8,532 nt of DNA from Panacagrimonas sp052387335 (GTDB lineage: Bacteria > Pseudomonadota > Gammaproteobacteria > Nevskiales > Nevskiaceae): NCBI GenBank assembly GCA_052387335.1, contig JBQTJH010000253.1:1-8532 (forward strand), written 5' to 3'. Shown in pieces: positions 5,070 to 8,532 of the stretch. The notes under the pieces were generated by a model. It was not told where the DNA came from, did not search any database, and saw only the letters and a program-made list of their open reading frames with translations. The position numbers were made by a program, and so were the translations under genes. Position 1 is the stretch's first letter. Each line of letters starts with the position of its first letter.

Positions 5070-6785
5070 ATGAGCATGTTGAAGAACCCCGCTGAAAAAT
5101 ACCGCGCGTTTCCGTTTGCGCCCGCCGCGTTCAAGAACCGCACCTGGCCGGATCAGGTCATCACGCAGCCGCCGATCTGGTGCAGCGTGGATCTGCGCGA
5201 CGGCAACCAAGCCTTGATCGAACCGATGGATCGGGCGCGCAAGCTGCGCATGTTCGAATTGCTGTGCCGCATCGGGTTCAAAGAGATTGAGGTCGGATTC
5301 CCATCGGCGAGCCAGACGGACTTTGATTTCGTGCGCTGCCTGATCGAGGAAAACCGCATCCCGGACGATGTCACCATCCAGGTGCTGACGCAGGCGCGTG
5401 AACCGCTGATCGTGCGCACCTTCGAGGCGCTCAAGGGCGCGCGTCGCGCCATCGTGCACTACTACAACGCGGTGGCGCCGGTGATGCGCCGCGTCGTGTT
5501 CAACCTGTCCAAGGCCGAGGTCATCGCCCAACTCGCGATAGAGCACGCCAAGATCATCAAGGAACTGGCGGCGGGGCAGAAAGACACGGATTGGGTGTTC
5601 CAGTATTCGCCCGAGATGTTTTCCGGTGCCGAACTGGAGTTTTCGCGCGATTGCGTCGATGCAGTGACCGAGGTCTGGCAGCCGACGCGGGAGCGGCCGT
5701 GCATCATCAATCTGCCGGCGACGATCGAGCATTCCACGCCCAATATCTTTGCCGACATGATCGAGTGGACGCACCGCAATCTGAAGCGGCGCGAGGCCAT
5801 CGTCCTGTCTGCGCATCCGCACAATGATCGCGGCACCGGCACCGCCGCGGCCGAGTTCGCGATGATGGCCGGCGCGGATCGGGTCGAGGGCTGCCTGTTC
5901 GGCAACGGCGAGCGCACCGGCAATGTCGACGTGGTGAACCTTGCGCTCAACATGTACACGCAGGGCATTCATCCGGGTCTGGATTTCTCCGACATCGACG
6001 AGGTACGTCGCGCGGTGGAGTACTGCAACCAGTTGCCGGTGCATCCGCGCCACCCCTATGTGGGCGACCTGGTGTTCACCTCGTTCTCGGGCTCGCACCA
6101 GGACGCGATCAAGAAGGCCTTCAACGCACGCAAGGAGGGCGATATCTGGGAGATGCCGTATCTGCCCATCGATCCGCTCGATCTGGGTCGCAGTTACGAG
6201 GCGGTGATCCGGGTGAATTCGCAGTCGGGCAAGGGCGGCATCTCGTATCTGCTTGAAGCGGAGTACGGCATCAATATGCCGCGCCGCCTGCAGATCGAAT
6301 TCAGCCAGGTCGTGCAGGAAGTCACCGACACCACCGGCAAGGAAGTCACCGCCGCGGATATCTGGAACATCTTCTCCAGCGAGTATCTGCAGACCACCGC
6401 GCCCTACGGCTATCTCACTCACTTCCTGGTGGAAGATTCGACCCGTGATCAGGTCGAGCTGACCACCGAGGTGATGTTCGAAGGCGCCAAGCACAAGCTG
6501 GCCGGCAAGGGTAACGGACCCATCGATGCCTTCGTGCAGGCGCTGGCCAAGCTCGGCGGCGAGTCGATTGCGGTCGTGGATTACCACGAGCACGCCATTT
6601 CCAAGGGCGCGGATGCCAAGGCCGTGACCTATATCGAGCTGAGGGTGGGTGAGGGCAGGCCCTTGTTTGGTGTCGGTATCGATTCCAACATCGTGACTGC
6701 CTCACTCAAGGCCATCCTCTCCGGTCTGAATCGCGTGGCGCAGCAACGCGCGCGCGCGGCGTCGCTTACGCGTGCGGTGGCTTAA
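5070..6785 (+). CDS. leuA: 2-isopropylmalate synthase (type 2)
   Basis: LeuA condenses acetyl-CoA with 2-ketoisovalerate to 2-isopropylmalate, the committed step of leucine synthesis in the cytoplasm. The 571-aa product is the long type-2 form, with an N-terminal MSMLKNPAEKYRAFP leading into a TIM barrel. Visible landmarks are DLRDGNQ (41-47), which provides the catalytic Arg and metal Asp, FPSASQTDFDF, the metal-binding H-x-H-N-D (His249, His251, Asn252, Asp253), and FGNGERTGNVD. These are followed by linker subdomains and a C-terminal leucine-sensing regulatory domain from about 435, ending GVGIDSNIVTASLKAILSGLNR. The start at 5070 is chosen for its ribosome binding site and family N-terminus. 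An upstream leucine leader peptide suggests attenuation in addition to allosteric feedback. The next gene overlaps its stop. Confidence 0.97.
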   Translation: MSMLKNPAEKYRAFPFAPAAFKNRTWPDQVITQPPIWCSVDLRDGNQALIEPMDRARKLRMFELLCRIGFKEIEVGFPSASQTDFDFVRCLIEENRIPDDVTIQVLTQAREPLIVRTFEALKGARRAIVHYYNAVAPVMRRVVFNLSKAEVIAQLAIEHAKIIKELAAGQKDTDWVFQYSPEMFSGAELEFSRDCVDAVTEVWQPTRERPCIINLPATIEHSTPNIFADMIEWTHRNLKRREAIVLSAHPHNDRGTGTAAAEFAMMAGADRVEGCLFGNGERTGNVDVVNLALNMYTQGIHPGLDFSDIDEVRRAVEYCNQLPVHPRHPYVGDLVFTSFSGSHQDAIKKAFNARKEGDIWEMPYLPIDPLDLGRSYEAVIRVNSQSGKGGISYLLEAEYGINMPRRLQIEFSQVVQEVTDTTGKEVTAADIWNIFSSEYLQTTAPYGYLTHFLVEDSTRDQVELTTEVMFEGAKHKLAGKGNGPIDAFVQALAKLGGESIAVVDYHEHAISKGADAKAVTYIELRVGEGRPLFGVGIDSNIVTASLKAILSGLNRVAQQRARAASLTRAVA

Positions 6786-7365
6786 GCGTCGCAAGCTGGA
6801 CGCGGCCGCGTCACCGCAGGCGGTGGCGCGGCCCTCCGAATTGCGCAGCGCGCGACTGCTGCTGCGGCCGCTACAGGCGGACGATGCGGAATGTCTGCAC
6901 GCGCTGTGGACGGCGCCGACGCTGCGACATTTCCTGTGGAACGACCACATCCTGTCGATGGAACAGACGCGCGATCAGGTCATGCAGAGCCAGTATCTGC
7001 ACGAACAACGCGGTTTCGGCTTCTGGGCCGCGTTTGATGCGGAGCAGTGCATGGTCGGGTTCTGCGGCTACGGATTTTTCCGTGACGAGCACGAGCTCGA
7101 ATTGCTGTACGGCGTTCATGCCGAGCACTGGCAGCAGGGCTACGGCCGCGAGATGGCCGAGGCCCTGGTGGCCTACGGCCTGGATGTGTTGAAGCTACGG
7201 GAGATCCGCGCCAGCGTGGATGCGCCCAACCGCGCATCGCAACGCGTGCTCGAACGCCTGGGATTTCTGGTGGACACCACGCGCTCCGGCGGCACCGATA
7301 AGCGTCACTATCGACTGCCGCGCGAGCGTCGCCAGAGCGGCATGGATGGCTGGGAAGCCGCCTAA
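6772..7365 (+). CDS. GNAT-family N-acetyltransferase (RimJ/RimL-like)
   Basis: This acetyl-CoA-dependent N-acetyltransferase is of the RimJ/RimL-like GNAT group; its substrate is unknown. The core begins at RLLLRPLQADDAE (28-40), followed by VGFCGYGFF (95-103), and the acetyl-CoA pyrophosphate loop Q-x-G-Y-G-R (121-126), then NRASQRVLERLGF (153-165), the usual GNAT C-terminal motif. Up to 197 aa are open. The GTG at 6772 overlaps the end of leuA by 14 bases, which suggests coupling, but a GTG at 6823 or TTG at 6841 would also leave the whole domain intact and fit better with the family N-terminus. The C-terminal tail is short and charged. Its place between leuA and a DNA repair gene gives no firm clue to its target. 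Confidence 0.85.
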   Translation: MRWLKRRKLDAAASPQAVARPSELRSARLLLRPLQADDAECLHALWTAPTLRHFLWNDHILSMEQTRDQVMQSQYLHEQRGFGFWAAFDAEQCMVGFCGYGFFRDEHELELLYGVHAEHWQQGYGREMAEALVAYGLDVLKLREIRASVDAPNRASQRVLERLGFLVDTTRSGGTDKRHYRLPRERRQSGMDGWEAA

Positions 7366-7408
7366 GGCTGCGTGATATCGTCCCACTCTGTTCACTCCTG
7401 AATTCGGC

Positions 7409-8194
7409 ATGGACGCGGCGCGTCGCAAGACCTATCTCAAGGCCCTGGGCGTGGAGCAGTGGGTCGCGCGCGATGCGCTGCCTGCAGCCGGCGAAGCATC
7501 GCCCGCTATCGCTGCGACCCCTGCGACTCTTGTGGAACCCGACATGCCTGTTCCCCGCAATAAGTCGCCGGCTGTGCTCACCACGCCGCCTGCCCTTGCA
7601 CCTGCGCTCGCTGCACCAACGCCGGTACCGCAGGACTGGGCCGGACTGCGCGCCGCGGTTAGTGATTGCCGCCGCTGCAAGCTCTGCGAGACGCGAACCC
7701 AGACCGTATTTGGTGTCGGGCCGGAAACCGCGCCGCTGATGGTGGTGGGCGAGGGCCCCGGAGCGGACGAGGACGCCCAGGGCGAGCCCTTTGTCGGGCG
7801 TGCGGGAAAACTGCTGGACGAAATGCTGCGCGCCATCGGGCGTTCGCGTCGCGACAACGTGTTCATCGCCAATGTCGTCAAGTGCCGGCCGCCGGGCAAC
7901 CGCGATCCCGAGGCCGACGAGGTCGAGGCCTGTCGGCCGTATCTGGAACAGCAGATCAAGCTGATCAAACCCAAGCTCATCGTCGGCTTGGGTCGCATCG
8001 CGGCGCAGCGTCTGCTGGCGACCGACCAGCCGCTGTCCAAGCTGCGGGGTCCGCTACACAGCTATGGCGACACGCGCACCCCGCTGTTCATCACCTATCA
8101 CCCGGCTTATCTGCTGCGCAGTCCGCGCGAGAAAGCAAAATCCTGGGATGACCTGAAAAAAGTCTGGCGCTTCCTGGAAGGCCATGGGACCTGA
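7409..8194 (+). CDS. Family 4 uracil-DNA glycosylase with psi-like N-terminal peptide
   Basis: This base-excision repair enzyme removes uracil from DNA and carries a 4Fe-4S cluster. The cluster ligands are visible as Cys87 and Cys90 (CRRC) and Cys159 and Cys175. The 16-residue step between the last two equals that of Thermus UDGa. Motif 1 is GEGPGADED (114-122) with GEPFVGRAG after it, and motif 2 is HPAYLLR near the C-terminus. Before the domain lie about 75 extra residues: a conserved-looking peptide RRKTYLKALGVEQWVAR (5-21), then a Pro/Ala-rich, probably disordered linker to about 75. The peptide resembles the N-terminus of the DNA polymerase III psi subunit (E. coli RRDWQLQQLGITQWSLR). 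The stop overlaps the rimI start by 11 bases. No strong ribosome binding site precedes ATG 7409. Confidence 0.93.
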   Translation: MDAARRKTYLKALGVEQWVARDALPAAGEASPAIAATPATLVEPDMPVPRNKSPAVLTTPPALAPALAAPTPVPQDWAGLRAAVSDCRRCKLCETRTQTVFGVGPETAPLMVVGEGPGADEDAQGEPFVGRAGKLLDEMLRAIGRSRRDNVFIANVVKCRPPGNRDPEADEVEACRPYLEQQIKLIKPKLIVGLGRIAAQRLLATDQPLSKLRGPLHSYGDTRTPLFITYHPAYLLRSPREKAKSWDDLKKVWRFLEGHGT

Positions 8195-8532
8195 GGCGTC
8201 GCCGGTGTGGGCGCGCGGCGCGTCCGTATCGGCTTGGCGTCTGGTGCCGATGCACGACGCACAACTGGCCCAAGTGCTGGACATCGAAACCCGGGCCTAT
8301 GCCTTTCCCTGGACCGATGGCATTTTTCGCGACTGCTTGAAATCCGGGTACTCCGCCTGGGTGGTGCAGTCGGCCGAGGGCACGATGCTCGGCTACGCCG
8401 TGATGAGCATGGCGGTCGGTGAGGCGCATGTGCTGAACCTTGCGGTCGATCCGGTGCGTCGGCGTCAGGGGCTTGCGCGATTTCTGCTCATGCACTTGCT
8501 GCAACTGGCACGCGCGGCGCACTGCACCATCG
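8184..8532 (+). CDS. rimI: Ribosomal protein bS18 N-acetyltransferase, 3' part beyond window
   Basis: RimI is a GNAT enzyme that acetylates the N-terminal alanine of ribosomal protein S18. About 116 codons are present and open to the window end; E. coli RimI has 148. Recognisable parts are the RimI-type substrate segment IETRAYAFPWT, then LNLAVDPVRRRQGLARFLL with the acetyl-CoA loop RRxGxA-like RRRQGLA. The residues expected to be catalytic (a Glu and a Tyr in E. coli) lie just past the right edge and cannot be judged. ATG 8184 overlaps the glycosylase stop by 11 bases (ATGGGACCTGA), so the two are probably translationally coupled. GTG 8205 is an alternative start. The glycosylase-rimI pairing occupies the place of holD-rimI in E. 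coli. Confidence 0.88.
   Translation, partial: MGPEASPVWARGASVSAWRLVPMHDAQLAQVLDIETRAYAFPWTDGIFRDCLKSGYSAWVVQSAEGTMLGYAVMSMAVGEAHVLNLAVDPVRRRQGLARFLLMHLLQLARAAHCTI

Noticed and set aside
4989..6593. A 534-codon open frame on the minus strand opposite leuA
   Set aside because: It is an antisense shadow in GC-rich DNA: it has no recognisable domain, and the plus strand encodes a complete, well-conserved LeuA.
8091..8522. Minus-strand frame across the glycosylase-rimI join
   Set aside because: It is an antisense shadow with His/Arg/Gly-rich composition; both plus-strand genes there are recognisable.

Overview
The window is GC-rich bacterial DNA, densely coding, and looks chromosomal and proteobacterial. 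The order ilvN-ilvC-psd-pssA-leuA is typical of Beta- and some Gammaproteobacteria. LeuA is the long type-2 form that I know from Pseudomonas, and a family-4 uracil-DNA glycosylase sits directly in front of rimI. I infer a gammaproteobacterium outside the enterics (Xanthomonadales, Nevskiales or Steroidobacterales-like), but placement from memory is weak. No rRNA, tRNA, CRISPR, insertion sequence or phage gene was seen.

Layout. Positions 1-1521 hold the acetolactate synthase large subunit (ilvB/ilvI) on the minus strand. It is cut off after residue 490 by a fold-back junction: the first 52 bases read the next 17 codons of the same gene, but on the plus strand. Positions 1522-1722 are a non-coding stretch between ilvB and the oppositely oriented ilvN. 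From 1723 everything reads rightwards: ilvN (TTG start), ilvC, a psd-like gene, pssA, a leucine-rich leader peptide with an attenuator-like RNA, leuA, a GNAT acetyltransferase, a family-4 uracil-DNA glycosylase, and rimI, which runs off the right edge.

How the genes work together. IlvB/IlvN and IlvC make acetolactate and convert it to dihydroxyisovalerate for valine and leucine. LeuA draws the leucine branch off 2-ketoisovalerate, and the leader peptide indicates separate leucine-sensing control of leuA. PssA makes phosphatidylserine. The neighbouring psd product should decarboxylate it to phosphatidylethanolamine, but here it has lost the catalytic His and the Gly-Ser self-cleavage site, so it looks like a pseudoenzyme. 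The right end is a DNA-repair and acetylation cluster. The glycosylase there carries an N-terminal peptide resembling that of the DNA polymerase III psi subunit (HolD), and it occupies the place in front of rimI that holD has in E. coli.

Main second-look items: (1) the psd homologue without catalytic residues; (2) the psi-like peptide on the uracil-DNA glycosylase; (3) the leu leader, with competing hairpins and possibly leaderless translation; (4) the fold-back junction and inverted ilvB, which may be an assembly or amplification chimera rather than biology.
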